This document shows positions 1 to 8,735 of a stretch of DNA of 64,000 bases, piece by piece. The stretch is from SpSt-333 sp964371615. GTDB lineage: Bacteria > Bacteroidota > Ignavibacteria > UBA10030 > UBA8401. The DNA lies in contig CAYJMS010000002.1 in the NCBI GenBank assembly GCA_964371615.1, forward strand, positions 372,001 through 436,000, read 5' to 3'. A program made the translations under genes and the position numbers. Each line of letters starts with the position of its first letter. Within the stretch, counting starts at the first letter, position 1. The notes beneath the pieces are model-generated. The model worked only from the letters and a program-made list of their open reading frames with translations, did no database searches and was not told the DNA's origin.

Positions 1-1543
1 TGACGTTTCTGAGATTCACCAGATACGCGATGACGGCAGAGTATAACGCCGTCTCTTTCCATCCGAAGGTCGCTGTGTCGATCAGCGCGAATGGAACTTG
101 TTCTGCCAGTTTCACGAACATCAATGTGAAACGAGCCAGCAGATCGTTCACTTCGCTGAACATCGATGCAATCCACATCGATACCGTTCCCAAAAGCGCG
201 CCGGTCAAACCGATCGTCACTATCAATCCGACAATCGGCACGACGAGTAGATTCGCAAAGAGCGAGACAATGGAGACTTTGCCGAAGTAATATGCGGTGA
301 AAGGGATCGTTCCGATCTGTGCTGCCAGCGAAAGGGCGAACAATTGCCACAACGGAGTCATGATCTTGAATTCTTCCAGGGGCTCGGGAATTTTTTTGAT
401 CATTGCATTCAGTTTCGGATAAAAATAGACCATCGAAAACACTGCGGAAAAAGATAACTGGAATCCGACGTCGAAGAGCTGTTTCGGATCATACAGATAG
501 ATCAGCACCGCCGACAACCCGAGCATATTGGTCGAATCGGTTTTCTGCTGGAAGAATTTCCCGACCAGCACTATTCCTGCCATAATCGATGCACGCACGA
601 TCGATGGTGCAGCGCCGGTCAGAAATGTATAATAGACCAATGCGACAAGTGTCAATACGATTTTTGTTTTGGAGGGAAATCGGAACAGTCCCAGCACCAC
701 GTACGCAATCGTCACCACAAGTATCACGTGCGATCCGGAGACTGCCAGCACATGGATTGTACCGGTATTCATGAACGCTTTTTTTATTTCTTCAGAGATC
801 TCTGTCCTGTCTCCCAGCAGCAATCCGATCAGAAAATTCGCCTCATCCCCCTTCATCACAGTCATGATCGTGCGGACGATAAAATCTTTGGATGGATAAA
901 TGACATCTTCAAAAAACCAATGAGGATCTCTCTCGCCGTGTATCGTCACCTGCGAGTATCCCAACACCGACGTGACGGCGAAGATGTTATTGAGCGCCAG
1001 ATATTCGCGGTAGCTGAACTCGCCGGGATTCCTCCCGTCTCCCGGCAATTGCAAAAGTCCGCGAAATGAAAACACAGATCCGTACGCTAAATGTGGTCGT
1101 CTCTCTTTCAACCGCTTGTTCGGCAGGATCGTCACATATGCCTTACCGACAATAGCAATCGTATCGAATTCGTTTGCCAGTGAACGGACAGAAACAAGCA
1201 TTTTTATCTTACCATCCTTAATCCTCGGTTCATCAATGACACGGCAGGTAATGGTAAGGGAGTCCGACGTATTCAAATATCGCCGAATATCGTCTGATCC
1301 TGGATTCTGCTCTTTAATAGAGTAGAACGATGCCGAAGAGAAAAAGAGCGCTGTAAGGAAGAAAAACGACGGAATTGCTTCTCGTCCGTTTTTTCCTGAA
1401 TTGCGCAACAATACGAATAGTGAAAGTAGAAAAAACAACACTGCGGCTATCGCGGAAAGATGCCACGAGAGATTCAAGTACTGGGCGGTAAAGATGCCGG
1501 CGCTCATGACAAGCGCAGCGATCAATGCCGGTCGTTGATTCAT
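1..1543 (-). CDS. comEC: ComEC/Rec2-family DNA uptake channel (partial, C-terminus off window)
   Basis: The reverse strand is open from ATG 1543 to the left edge, about 514 codons. The N-terminus has two or three hydrophobic helices, followed by a soluble DUF4131-like segment. The ComEC competence core follows, with the recognisable stretch HVLAVSGSHVILVV at roughly residues 255-270 and many membrane helices after it. In the family, this inner-membrane channel carries single-stranded DNA into the cytoplasm during natural transformation. The C-terminal metallo-beta-lactamase-like domain usual for ComEC would lie beyond the window, so its presence cannot be judged. The start overlaps the stop of the upstream phosphatase-like gene by four bases (ATGA), suggesting translational coupling. 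The family call is firm; competence of this organism is not shown. Confidence 0.9.
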   Translation of the reverse strand, partial: MNQRPALIAALVMSAGIFTAQYLNLSWHLSAIAAVLFFLLSLFVLLRNSGKNGREAIPSFFFLTALFFSSASFYSIKEQNPGSDDIRRYLNTSDSLTITCRVIDEPRIKDGKIKMLVSVRSLANEFDTIAIVGKAYVTILPNKRLKERRPHLAYGSVFSFRGLLQLPGDGRNPGEFSYREYLALNNIFAVTSVLGYSQVTIHGERDPHWFFEDVIYPSKDFIVRTIMTVMKGDEANFLIGLLLGDRTEISEEIKKAFMNTGTIHVLAVSGSHVILVVTIAYVVLGLFRFPSKTKIVLTLVALVYYTFLTGAAPSIVRASIMAGIVLVGKFFQQKTDSTNMLGLSAVLIYLYDPKQLFDVGFQLSFSAVFSMVYFYPKLNAMIKKIPEPLEEFKIMTPLWQLFALSLAAQIGTIPFTAYYFGKVSIVSLFANLLVVPIVGLIVTIGLTGALLGTVSMWIASMFSEVNDLLARFTLMFVKLAEQVPFALIDTATFGWKETALYSAVIAYLVNLRNV

Positions 1544-2457
1544 TCCATGGAGTCGGTGAAATAGGTAACTATTGCGGGCGTAATGTGGGTCAGGTCTCTG
1601 ATCCGTGACGCAAGGTACGAATGACGACGGCCAATCACAATAAGCGGTACCGGATTTCGTGTGTGGGTCCTGACCGAAAGATCTTCAATATTTCCATGAT
1701 CGCTGACAATAAGAATCGTGTCATTTTGATGATCGAATTTCTCCAACAATCCGGCGAGCAATCCGTCCATGCGTTCAAGCATTTCGACAGCTGTTTTCAT
1801 TTCCCTCGCATGGCCCGCCATGTCGGTGACAAAATATTCAAAAAAAGTGAGATCGTATTGTCTGCCGATGGTGTAGTACAAACGGCCGACATCGGCCGGA
1901 TCCATCGGATCGACATCGGCATGGCCAAGTTCCTTCCACCGTGATCCGGTAATATCGGCGGAGATTGCCGATCGATTCAGCACCGCATGATGGGAGTTGA
2001 GTTGCTTCCCGATGGAGAGATAGGATAACGCGATGGTCGGAATCCTTCCCTTCGGTCCAAAAATATAATCGAAATACTTTTGCGGATATCCGTTGACGAA
2101 AAATGATGTCCGGCCTATCTGTTGCAGTTGTGTGAATAGATTTTGTTCTTTGATGATCGGCACGAGCGTGGAGTACGGATGCGGACCGAAATGTTTCCCG
2201 ACAAATTTTGCTCCGTTCACACCGGTCATTATTGCCGTCTGGCCTGTACCGCTCTGGGGAAGTCCCGCAACACGCAGCGTGGTATTGACCGGCGTCAGTG
2301 TCTGAGATTGAGAGGAATATTTTTTGAACGAGAGAGACGGGAGATTTCCGTCGAACAACGATCGTATTGTCGGCAGGTGCGCGGCGAAGAACGGATTGAC
2401 CGCCGGATCTTTTTTTCCGTAACCGACTCCGTCCCAAAAGATAAAATAGAATGCCAT
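1540..2457 (-). CDS. Alkaline-phosphatase/phosphoglycerate-mutase superfamily metalloenzyme
   Basis: A 305-residue protein of the binuclear-metal alkaline phosphatase superfamily. FWDGVGYG near residue 8 supplies the first metal Asp. PQSGTGQTAIMTG at about 68-80 carries the nucleophile Ser/Thr region. SDHGNIEDLS near 251-260 supplies metal-binding Asp and His, and DMAGH near 210 another. It is shorter than phosphopentomutase or cofactor-independent phosphoglycerate mutase (400-500 residues) and lacks their large insert, so neither name should be transferred. No signal peptide is evident, so it is probably cytoplasmic. It lies 11 bases after dtd and overlaps comEC by four bases. The substrate is unknown. 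Confidence 0.8.
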   Translation of the reverse strand: MAFYFIFWDGVGYGKKDPAVNPFFAAHLPTIRSLFDGNLPSLSFKKYSSQSQTLTPVNTTLRVAGLPQSGTGQTAIMTGVNGAKFVGKHFGPHPYSTLVPIIKEQNLFTQLQQIGRTSFFVNGYPQKYFDYIFGPKGRIPTIALSYLSIGKQLNSHHAVLNRSAISADITGSRWKELGHADVDPMDPADVGRLYYTIGRQYDLTFFEYFVTDMAGHAREMKTAVEMLERMDGLLAGLLEKFDHQNDTILIVSDHGNIEDLSVRTHTRNPVPLIVIGRRHSYLASRIRDLTHITPAIVTYFTDSME

Positions 2458-2468
2458 TGGTCAACGTT

Positions 2469-2921
2469 TCAAGATTGCTTTGACTCGACGATGATTGTTA
2501 CCGGTCCGGAATTAACGAGATGCACATCCATCATCGCACGGAACTTGCCGGTCGCCACGGTGCCGCCGGTAAGCAACGTACCAAGATGCCGAACGAACAT
2601 TTCATACATTGGTTCTGCAACGGCGGGAGGAGCGGCGTCGACAAAACTCGGACGGTTTCCCTTCCTTGCATCGCCGTACAAAGTAAACTGCGAGACGACG
2701 AGCACAGATCCGTTGATGTCGTTCACCGACAGATTCATTTTTTCTTCGGCATCCTCGAATATCCGGAGTGCGACGCATTTTTCCGCAAGATATTTTGCGT
2801 CCGTTTCAGAATCGCCCGTTTTGATACCAAGAAGTATCATCAATCCTTGCTCGATCGACGCGTACTGATTTCCGTCGATAGTGACAGAGGCGGAGGAGAC
2901 TCTTTGAACAACTGCTTTCAT
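2469..2921 (-). CDS. dtd: D-aminoacyl-tRNA deacylase
   Basis: A 150-residue protein of exactly the usual DTD length. It hydrolyses D-amino acids (and mischarged Gly) from tRNA in the cytoplasm. It starts MKAVVQRVSSASV, contains the SQFTLYGD motif near residue 77, and near the C-terminus has the NSGPVT motif with the Gly-cisPro pair that gives chiral selectivity. ATG at 2921 is the only sensible start. It is the first gene of a short minus-strand run with the phosphatase-like gene and comEC. Upstream lies about 260 bases of repeat-filled non-coding DNA. Confidence 0.95.
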   Translation of the reverse strand: MKAVVQRVSSASVTIDGNQYASIEQGLMILLGIKTGDSETDAKYLAEKCVALRIFEDAEEKMNLSVNDINGSVLVVSQFTLYGDARKGNRPSFVDAAPPAVAEPMYEMFVRHLGTLLTGGTVATGKFRAMMDVHLVNSGPVTIIVESKQS

Positions 2922-2960
2922 ACCATTACTATGTATTTAGAAACCACCTTAACAATGAAT

Positions 2961-3153
2961 GTCATTGCGAGGGATCCCGACGACCTGTCCGCCGCGCTAT
3001 TTGGCGGAAGTCGGGAGACCGAAGCCTGCCTGCCGGCAGGCAGGCAATCTATATATTTATGGAAAAACGTGATTGTTCCGCTTTATGAATCCCGCACTGA
3101 GCGGAATCACAAAAGCGGGACTTCTTCCGACTAAAGTCGGGATCGCAATAACG
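2961..3153. repeat. Composite nested palindromic intergenic element
   Basis: The ends match as an inverted repeat: ATTGCGAGGGATCCCGAC at the left against the complement of GTCGGGATCGCAAT at the right. Inside the left half are two further palindromes: one beginning CCCGACGACCTGTCCGCC and closing GGCGGAAGTCGGG (about 2974-3015), and the self-complementary GCCTGCCGGCAGGC core (about 3028-3048). The outer sequence resembles the GTCATTGCGAGG...GCAATCT type of intergenic repeat known from many bacteria. Relatives occur near 35.5 kb and 37.4-38.0 kb. No ORF of merit lies in 2922-3182. Confidence 0.75.
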
Positions 3154-3182
3154 TTGATTTGGGTTTTTGATTTGTCTTCTAT

Positions 3183-4076
3183 TTATTTTTCCATCGCCGC
3201 AAAAACACAACGGGCATTACCGGAATAATCCTTGATCGCACGGATTTCCTTCCACCCCTGCTCTTCGAAGATCTTTTGGACATCAACAGATTGGTTATAC
3301 GCATGTTCCACCATCACAAATCCATTTTCAAGCAGCAATTTCATCCCGTTCGATGCAATCAACCGGTAATATTTCAGTCCGTCCCCGCCGTCTGCAAGAG
3401 CAACGGCCGGTTCGAAATCCTTCACTTCGCGCGATAATTGGGAGTATTCCGACACGGAAATATACGGCGGATTTGAGACGATACAATGAAATGTGCCGTC
3501 AATCGCGGTATATTCCGGATACTCTGCACATTCAAATGTGATTCTATCATCGACGCCGTTCAGTGTAGCATTGTGCCCTGCGACATCAATTGCGTCGTTG
3601 CTGCTATCGATTGCCGTCACATGACAGGCTGTAACTCTTTTCGCCAGGCTGATCGCAATGCAGCCGCTTCCGGTTCCAATCTCCAGTACGCGAATGCCGG
3701 TATTTTCGGAAAACCCTCCCTGCAATTCCTTAATCGCTTGTTCGACGAGCACTTCAGTGTCCGGCCGCGGAATGAGCACCCGATTGTCGACCCGGAATTT
3801 TAATCCCATAAATTCCGTTTCACCCAGAATATACTGAAGCGGTTCATGGTCTAACCGGCGCTTCAGGAGTGCTTTAAACCGTGCAAGTTCTTCGTCAGAG
3901 AGCGGTGTATCAAAATTAGTGTAGAGGTGAATGCGCTGCAGTTTCAACACGTGGCCCAGCAGCAGTTCGATGTTCAGGCGGGCATCGTCGAAACTCCTGT
4001 CGTTTAGATACGACGTCCCCCAGGTAATGAGATCGATGATCGTCCAGACTTTGTGTGATGCTGCGGTGTCGCTCAA
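3183..4076 (-). CDS. prmC: Peptide chain release factor N5-glutamine methyltransferase
   Basis: A 297-residue HemK/PrmC protein that methylates the GGQ glutamine of release factors RF1 and RF2. The N-terminal helical domain (about 1-90) binds the release factor. The Rossmann methyltransferase domain has the SAM loop VLEIGTGSGCIAISLA near 128-143 and the signature VSNPPYISVSEY near 199-210. The start is TTG at 4076, directly after the stop of the upstream acidic protein gene; no in-frame ATG near the N-terminus gives a better fit, so translation probably depends on coupling. Length and motifs are standard. Confidence 0.93.
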   Translation of the reverse strand: MSDTAASHKVWTIIDLITWGTSYLNDRSFDDARLNIELLLGHVLKLQRIHLYTNFDTPLSDEELARFKALLKRRLDHEPLQYILGETEFMGLKFRVDNRVLIPRPDTEVLVEQAIKELQGGFSENTGIRVLEIGTGSGCIAISLAKRVTACHVTAIDSSNDAIDVAGHNATLNGVDDRITFECAEYPEYTAIDGTFHCIVSNPPYISVSEYSQLSREVKDFEPAVALADGGDGLKYYRLIASNGMKLLLENGFVMVEHAYNQSVDVQKIFEEQGWKEIRAIKDYSGNARCVFAAMEK

Positions 4077-4550
4077 TTATTTCTTCTTCTTTTTCATCGT
4101 TGATTTTACAGGACGCGGCGGCGTTTTTTTGGTCGCGCTTTTCCGCTGAGCGGCTGCCGCGGGTATACTTTTGTGCTTCACCGGGAGGTCGTCATCGTCG
4201 TCATCGGCGGTTTTTTTCTTCTCGAATTTTTTCAATCCGACGATTTGATGTTGATTGAATCCGATTTTCTCCATCTCTTCCACTTCAAAAAAATCCTCGC
4301 CCACTTCATATTCCCCTTCCTCTTCTCCCAAATCGACATCGTCGATCTCGTTGTCGATAATTTTTTGAATGAAGATAAAACGCTTGTCCGCTTCCAGGAG
4401 GCATTCAAAATCACCGATAGTATCCGGCATCTCGAAGATTTCGGTTTCCGATCTCTCCATCATCACATCCCACATTTCGAGAATCGGTATTTCCTTTACC
4501 GGCAGGGTTTCAATATATTTTTCCGCTTCGGTTAACAGTTTCTCATACAT
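4077..4550 (-). CDS. Acidic hypothetical protein with lysine-rich tail
   Basis: A 157-residue cytoplasmic protein that I do not recognise. The N-terminal 75 residues look like a compact helical domain (LPVKEIPILEMWDVMMERSE). A strongly acidic stretch follows (EEEGEYEVGEDFFEVEEME), then a run of six Asp, then a basic Pro/Ala/Lys tail ending in five Lys. Such a charge-segregated layout could bind nucleic acid or a basic partner, but that is inference. It has one of the strongest ribosome binding sites of the window, embedded in the end of the upstream amidohydrolase gene, and its stop abuts the TTG start of prmC. Confidence 0.75.
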   Translation of the reverse strand: MYEKLLTEAEKYIETLPVKEIPILEMWDVMMERSETEIFEMPDTIGDFECLLEADKRFIFIQKIIDNEIDDVDLGEEEGEYEVGEDFFEVEEMEKIGFNQHQIVGLKKFEKKKTADDDDDDLPVKHKSIPAAAAQRKSATKKTPPRPVKSTMKKKKK

Positions 4551-4561
4551 GGATCACCTCC
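4551..4561 (-). promoter_or_regulatory. Strong Shine-Dalgarno overlapping upstream stop codon
   Basis: On the minus strand GGAGGTGATCC stands directly before ATG 4550. The TGA inside it is the stop codon of the amidohydrolase gene. The site therefore serves both as terminus of one gene and ribosome-binding site of the next, a clear case for coupled re-initiation. Confidence 0.8.
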
Positions 4562-6341
4562 CGCCGGTGATGGTGCCGGACGACTGATGGTAACGGACCA
4601 AACCGCCGACGATGGTCATTTCCACTGCGGTGGTCAGAATCTCTTGTGGTTCGACGGTCATAATATCTTTTGAGAGCACGACGATGTCCGCCAGTTTTCC
4701 CTCTTCAATGCTCCCTTTCTGGTTCGACGTAAATTCCGCGTATGCCGCCCAGATCGTAAATGAACGGAGCGCCTCGACCCGGGTCAGTTTCTGTTCTGCA
4801 TACCAACCGTTGTCGAAATGTTTCTGATCTCGTATCCCGTCTGCAGAAAGTTGAAAACGCGTTTTCACGTCATCGGCAGTGCGGGGAATTCCGTCCGCAT
4901 CCTGTCGGGTGACGGCAGCATAAAATCCCAACAAAGGATTCGGATGCTCAACGGGAAAATCGGATCCGCTGACGATGATGTTACCATCGTCGATCAGCGA
5001 GCGCCAGGCATAGGCGCCGAGAATTCTGTCAGGTCCAAGCCGCGCCTGCGCCCAATACATATCGGACGTAGCATGTACCGGCTGCATGCTCGGAATGACA
5101 TTGAGTTTTTTAAATCTCGGGATGTCATCCGGCGCAATCACCTGTGCGTGTTCTATCCGCAAGCGGGCGTCGTGGGCTTTCAGAGGAAATTGTGCCGCCG
5201 CTTTTTCGAATTCATTCAATACCAGTCTGTTTGCACGGTCGCCGATGGCATGGACGCAGACTTGAAATCCCTTGGATAGTGCTGTTTCCGTAACAGTCCG
5301 TATGGTATCCGGAGACTGCATGAGCAGTCCGCGGTTTTCCGGTTCATCGCTGTACGGTTCTATCAATGCGGCCCCTCGCGAACCGAGAGCACCGTCCATA
5401 TACAATTTTATTCCGCGGACGGCCAATCGGTAATGTATACCGTCGATATACGGTCCCGATGCAAGCATTGTGGAGAGAAATGTACCGCTTCCGCCGATCA
5501 GTCCGTAGATTCGCACCGGCAATTCGTCCCGTTCCGCAAATTCTTTGTAGATGGCAAAGTCGGTTTCGTCAATCCCCATGTCGTGCACGCCGGTGATTCC
5601 GTATTTTACGCACTCATCAAATGCCTTTTGGTACATTCGGATCTTTTCTTCCTTCGTATATCCCGGTACCGCGCTCCAGATAAATGAGGAAGCATTGTCG
5701 ACAAATATTCCGGTCGGTTTCCCGACTCCGTTGCGGATTACCGCGCCGCCGTCGACTTCTTTCGAAAAATCATTCGAGACGGATGCCATACTCATCGCTT
5801 TACTGTTGACCCAAATCGCATGTCCGTCGATACGTGAAAGGATGACAGGATTGTTCGGAGCCGCTTTATCCAGCACGGCGGATGTCGGAAACGGTTTTTC
5901 GCCCGTGCCGCTTCCCCAGTCATTTTGATCCCATCCCCGCCCTCTGATCCATTCCCCGGGCTGTAAACGGCGGGCTTTCTCTGCCACTATGGAACCAATC
6001 TGCTCCGCCGACGTGGTTCCCACAAGATTGAGTTCGGATAACGCTTCGCCCAATCCGAGCATATGCGCATGCCCGTCGATCAATCCCGGAACGACCGTTT
6101 TCCCTTCTACGTCAATCACATTTTGAGAAGTATACTGTTTTTGTATATCTTGTGTCGTGCCGACGGCAACGATCCTGCTCCCGCGAACGGCGATCGCTTC
6201 CGCTCTGTTATTCGCCGCATCGACAGTATAGACGTTGCCGTTGATGATGAGCAGATCGGCGCGTTGCTTTTGGAGAACGAGGTCCATAAATACCGCCGCT
6301 GCAACAATAATACCGATGATGATGAGAAGAAATTTTTTCAT
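4554..6341 (-). CDS. Exported or membrane-anchored amidohydrolase, YtcJ type
   Basis: A 595-residue metal-dependent amidohydrolase (Amidohydro_3 group). ATG 6341 is preferred over an upstream TTG at 6407 because it places a clean N-terminal hydrophobic segment (MKKFLLIIIGIIVAAAVF), a signal anchor or uncleaved signal. The metal site is visible as DGHAHMLG near residue 90, VHAIGDRANR in the middle, RIEHAQ, and SGSDFPVEHPNP late. The family hydrolyses amides or formamides; the substrate here is not predictable. It is divergent from mazG across about 150 bases and translationally linked to the next gene. Confidence 0.88.
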   Translation of the reverse strand: MKKFLLIIIGIIVAAAVFMDLVLQKQRADLLIINGNVYTVDAANNRAEAIAVRGSRIVAVGTTQDIQKQYTSQNVIDVEGKTVVPGLIDGHAHMLGLGEALSELNLVGTTSAEQIGSIVAEKARRLQPGEWIRGRGWDQNDWGSGTGEKPFPTSAVLDKAAPNNPVILSRIDGHAIWVNSKAMSMASVSNDFSKEVDGGAVIRNGVGKPTGIFVDNASSFIWSAVPGYTKEEKIRMYQKAFDECVKYGITGVHDMGIDETDFAIYKEFAERDELPVRIYGLIGGSGTFLSTMLASGPYIDGIHYRLAVRGIKLYMDGALGSRGAALIEPYSDEPENRGLLMQSPDTIRTVTETALSKGFQVCVHAIGDRANRLVLNEFEKAAAQFPLKAHDARLRIEHAQVIAPDDIPRFKKLNVIPSMQPVHATSDMYWAQARLGPDRILGAYAWRSLIDDGNIIVSGSDFPVEHPNPLLGFYAAVTRQDADGIPRTADDVKTRFQLSADGIRDQKHFDNGWYAEQKLTRVEALRSFTIWAAYAEFTSNQKGSIEEGKLADIVVLSKDIMTVEPQEILTTAVEMTIVGGLVRYHQSSGTITGGR

Positions 6342-6361
6342 GAGGATTTTTAATTTTCTTA

Positions 6362-6369
6362 CAAAAATA
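6362..6369 (-). promoter_or_regulatory. Possible -7 element (TAnnTTTG type) for the amidohydrolase operon
   Basis: TATTTTTG on the minus strand lies about 21 bases before ATG 6341 and fits the Bacteroidota TAnnTTTG consensus. A TTTTG sits upstream at somewhat short spacing. On the plus strand of the same gap, TATAAT at 6434-6439 could serve mazG but has no good -35. Weak, pattern-only evidence. Confidence 0.25.
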
Positions 6370-6492
6370 TAGAAAAGGGTTTCCGCAAAAGCCAATACCT
6401 TTTTCAATTATATCGCCGGACACAATGACTGCGTATAATAAATTCATGATGCAATATCTATGCCCGTGTTTCAATCGCACGAAAGGAGAATT

Positions 6493-7251
6493 ATGAAGGA
6501 ATTCGATGAATTTGTTTCGATCATGAACCGGCTCCGCAAGGAATGCCCCTGGGACAAAGAACAGACGCACGATTCGCTGAAGAAACATTTTGTCGAAGAA
6601 GCGTACGAAGCGCTCGATGCGATCGACCGGAAAAACTACCGGGATTTGTGCGGAGAATTAGGCGATGTCGCACTGCAAGTCGTTTTCCATTCCATTATTG
6701 CGGAAGAAGAGAACCATTTTACTCTTCCGGAGGTCTTCACCGGCATCAACGAAAAACTGATCCGGCGGCACCCGCATGTGTTCGGCGATGCTGAGATCCG
6801 GACAAGTCACGAACAAAGCGTCAGTTGGGACAGGATTAAAATGACCGAGGGTCGCACCTCCGTGCTCGACGGCATACCGCAGCATCTGCCGGCGCTGATG
6901 AAAGCGGAAAAGGTGCAGAAGAAAGCCGCCAAGGTCGGATTCGAATGGGAAAAACGGGAAGAAGTATGGAAAAAAGTCGAAGAAGAAACGGCGGAACTGC
7001 ACCACGCCGTGGAAACCGGCGACCGGCAGCGTATCGACGAAGAATTCGGCGATCTCCTCTTCTCCCTCGTCAATTACGCCAGATTCATCGGTGTCGATCC
7101 GGAAGAATCGCTGCACCGCACCGTATCGAAATTTCACCGGCGGTTTGCCCATATCGAACAACGATTACAGGAGCAGGGAAAGGATATTCATCACTCTACA
7201 TTGACGGAAATGGATGCTCTCTGGAACGAAGCAAAAAACGTACAGAAGTAA
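6493..7251 (+). CDS. mazG: Nucleoside triphosphate pyrophosphohydrolase
   Basis: A 252-residue protein with two MazG domains. The first has HFVEEAYEALDAI and GELGDVALQVVFHSI (about residues 32-68). The second has KKVEEETAELHHAV and DEEFGDLLFSLVNYARF (about 165-205). Each supplies the EExxE...E/D metal site. In E. coli the enzyme hydrolyses NTPs to NMP and PPi and restrains (p)ppGpp-linked death. ATG 6493 is chosen over an upstream in-frame ATG at 6460 because GAAAGGAGA lies just in front of it. It is monocistronic and convergent with the yciI-like gene. Confidence 0.93.
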   Translation: MKEFDEFVSIMNRLRKECPWDKEQTHDSLKKHFVEEAYEALDAIDRKNYRDLCGELGDVALQVVFHSIIAEEENHFTLPEVFTGINEKLIRRHPHVFGDAEIRTSHEQSVSWDRIKMTEGRTSVLDGIPQHLPALMKAEKVQKKAAKVGFEWEKREEVWKKVEEETAELHHAVETGDRQRIDEEFGDLLFSLVNYARFIGVDPEESLHRTVSKFHRRFAHIEQRLQEQGKDIHHSTLTEMDALWNEAKNVQK

Positions 7252-7308
7252 TATCTCGTAGCCATCTCAAGCATGAAGGTCATTGCCCTTGAGCAGGGCT
7301 CAAAATAA

Positions 7309-7342
7309 GACACGATCCCGTTACCGCAGAGATAACGGTGTC
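7309..7342. terminator. Hairpin between convergent mazG and yciI-like genes
   Basis: GACAC..CCCGTTA and TAACGG.TGTC pair around a nine-base loop. It sits in the 120-base gap between two convergent genes, but lacks a clear T-run on either strand, so termination is only a suggestion. Confidence 0.4.
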
Positions 7343-7372
7343 TCACATTTCAAAATTACACGCTGCAACTCT

Positions 7373-7654
7373 TTACGTATTTTTCACTACCACATTCCAG
7401 GGACGAACCTTCCACCGCTTCACCAATCCGTTGATGACATACGGATCGGCCTTGGCAAAATCCTCGGCGGTCGTCGCATCCTTTGCGCGAAAGATGAGCA
7501 GCGCCTGGTCGGAGGGTTCGCTGAAAGCGCCGGCAAGCAGCAGTTCTCCCCGTTCATTGGCTTCGCGGGCAAGCCGCAAATGTTCCGATCGGAATTCCGC
7601 CCTGCGGGTCATATAATCATCCACAACGTCGTAGAGTAACGCAAAATAGTGCAT
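7373..7654 (-). CDS. YciI-family small protein
   Basis: A 93-residue YCII-domain protein with a ferredoxin-like fold. It starts MHYFALLYDVVDDYMTRRAEFR and has the typical FRAKDATTAEDFAKADPYVINGLV segment ending in a WNVV strand. Members are small enzymes or binding proteins of mostly unknown function; some act as dehydrochlorinases or muconolactone-isomerase-like catalysts. The conserved His is not in the usual early position, so catalysis is uncertain. It stands 44 bases downstream of phoH and may be co-transcribed with it. Confidence 0.8.
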   Translation of the reverse strand: MHYFALLYDVVDDYMTRRAEFRSEHLRLAREANERGELLLAGAFSEPSDQALLIFRAKDATTAEDFAKADPYVINGLVKRWKVRPWNVVVKNT

Positions 7655-7698
7655 AGTGATTCCGTTTTAGATTGTGATACGTGAGTACCGTACATCGA

Positions 7699-8709
7699 TC
7701 ATTTTTTTGCGTGCATTTTCTCGCTATACCGTCCGTACGCGTCGATAATCTCCCGCACCAGCCGGTGACGCACAACATCCTCTTTGTTGAAATACACAAA
7801 GTCGATCCCGTCGATCTTCTTCAACACTTCCTGAATCTGCACCAATCCGGAAACTGCGTTGGCCGGAAGATCGATTTGCGTCACATCGCCGGTGACAATC
7901 GCTTTGGAATTGTTCCCCAGCCGCGTCAGGAACATCTTCATCTGCATCGCGGTGGCGTTCTGCGCTTCGTCGAGAATCACAAATGCATTGTGGAGCGTTC
8001 GTCCCCGCATGTATGCCAGCGGTACGATCTCGATAATTCTCCGTTCGAGATACGTTTTTAATTTTTCGCTCGGCAGCATGTCGTCCAGCGCATCGTACAG
8101 CGGACGGAGATACGGATCGACTTTCGCCGCCAGATCGCCGGGAAGATATCCCAGCGATTCACCCGCTTCGACCGCCGGACGGGCAAGGACGATTTTACTC
8201 ACATCGTTGTTTTTCAAACCGGCCACCGCCATCGCAACCGCAAGATACGTCTTCCCGGTTCCGGCGGGACCGATCGCAAAGATGATATCGTTGCGCAGCG
8301 CTTTTTCAAGATACAGATGCTGCGTCGGCGTCTTCGCTTTGATGATCGCATTTTTTGTAAAGAGGATCGCCGCTTCTCCCGTCATTTTAAACTTCCGCTC
8401 TCCTTTTGTAGCCGGCGACATGTCGATCACCAGATCGAGTACGGTGTTGACATCGTTCGGCGTCAGTGTTCCGTTTTTATTCAACAGGAATTGAAGTTCG
8501 TTAAAAACCCGTTCGATTTGCTGGAGTTCGACCTGCTCGCCCCGTACGGAAATCTGGCTTCCGCGGGCGGTGATCGTTGCATCGAACCGCTGTTCGATCA
8601 GATGGAGGAATGCGTCGTGATGGCCGAGCAGCGTCGATGCGTCGGCATTTCTGATGGTAATCTTTGTTTCGATAGTCTGTATGCCTCTTGGTATTACTGG
8701 AAAATACAA
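7699..8709 (-). CDS. phoH: PhoH-family ATPase
   Basis: A 336-residue PhoH-like P-loop protein. An N-terminal KH-like segment (about 15-90) precedes the ATPase domain with Walker A GPAGTGKT (about 147-154), Walker B FVILDEAQN, and arginine-rich C-terminal elements. The family is linked to RNA metabolism, often beside ybeY; no ybeY is seen here. The start is uncertain: the frame opens after a stop near 8740 and offers TTG 8709 but no early ATG. The gene follows yraN by 26 bases in the run ubiA-rnhB-yraN-phoH. Confidence 0.88.
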   Translation of the reverse strand: MYFPVIPRGIQTIETKITIRNADASTLLGHHDAFLHLIEQRFDATITARGSQISVRGEQVELQQIERVFNELQFLLNKNGTLTPNDVNTVLDLVIDMSPATKGERKFKMTGEAAILFTKNAIIKAKTPTQHLYLEKALRNDIIFAIGPAGTGKTYLAVAMAVAGLKNNDVSKIVLARPAVEAGESLGYLPGDLAAKVDPYLRPLYDALDDMLPSEKLKTYLERRIIEIVPLAYMRGRTLHNAFVILDEAQNATAMQMKMFLTRLGNNSKAIVTGDVTQIDLPANAVSGLVQIQEVLKKIDGIDFVYFNKEDVVRHRLVREIIDAYGRYSEKMHAKK

Positions 8710-8735
8710 AAACGGAGCGGATTCATCAAATGGAA

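Noticed and set aside
1838..2464. Minus-strand frame of 208 codons overlapping the phosphatase-like gene
   Set aside because: Alternative frame of a gene with good motifs; basic, low-complexity translation.
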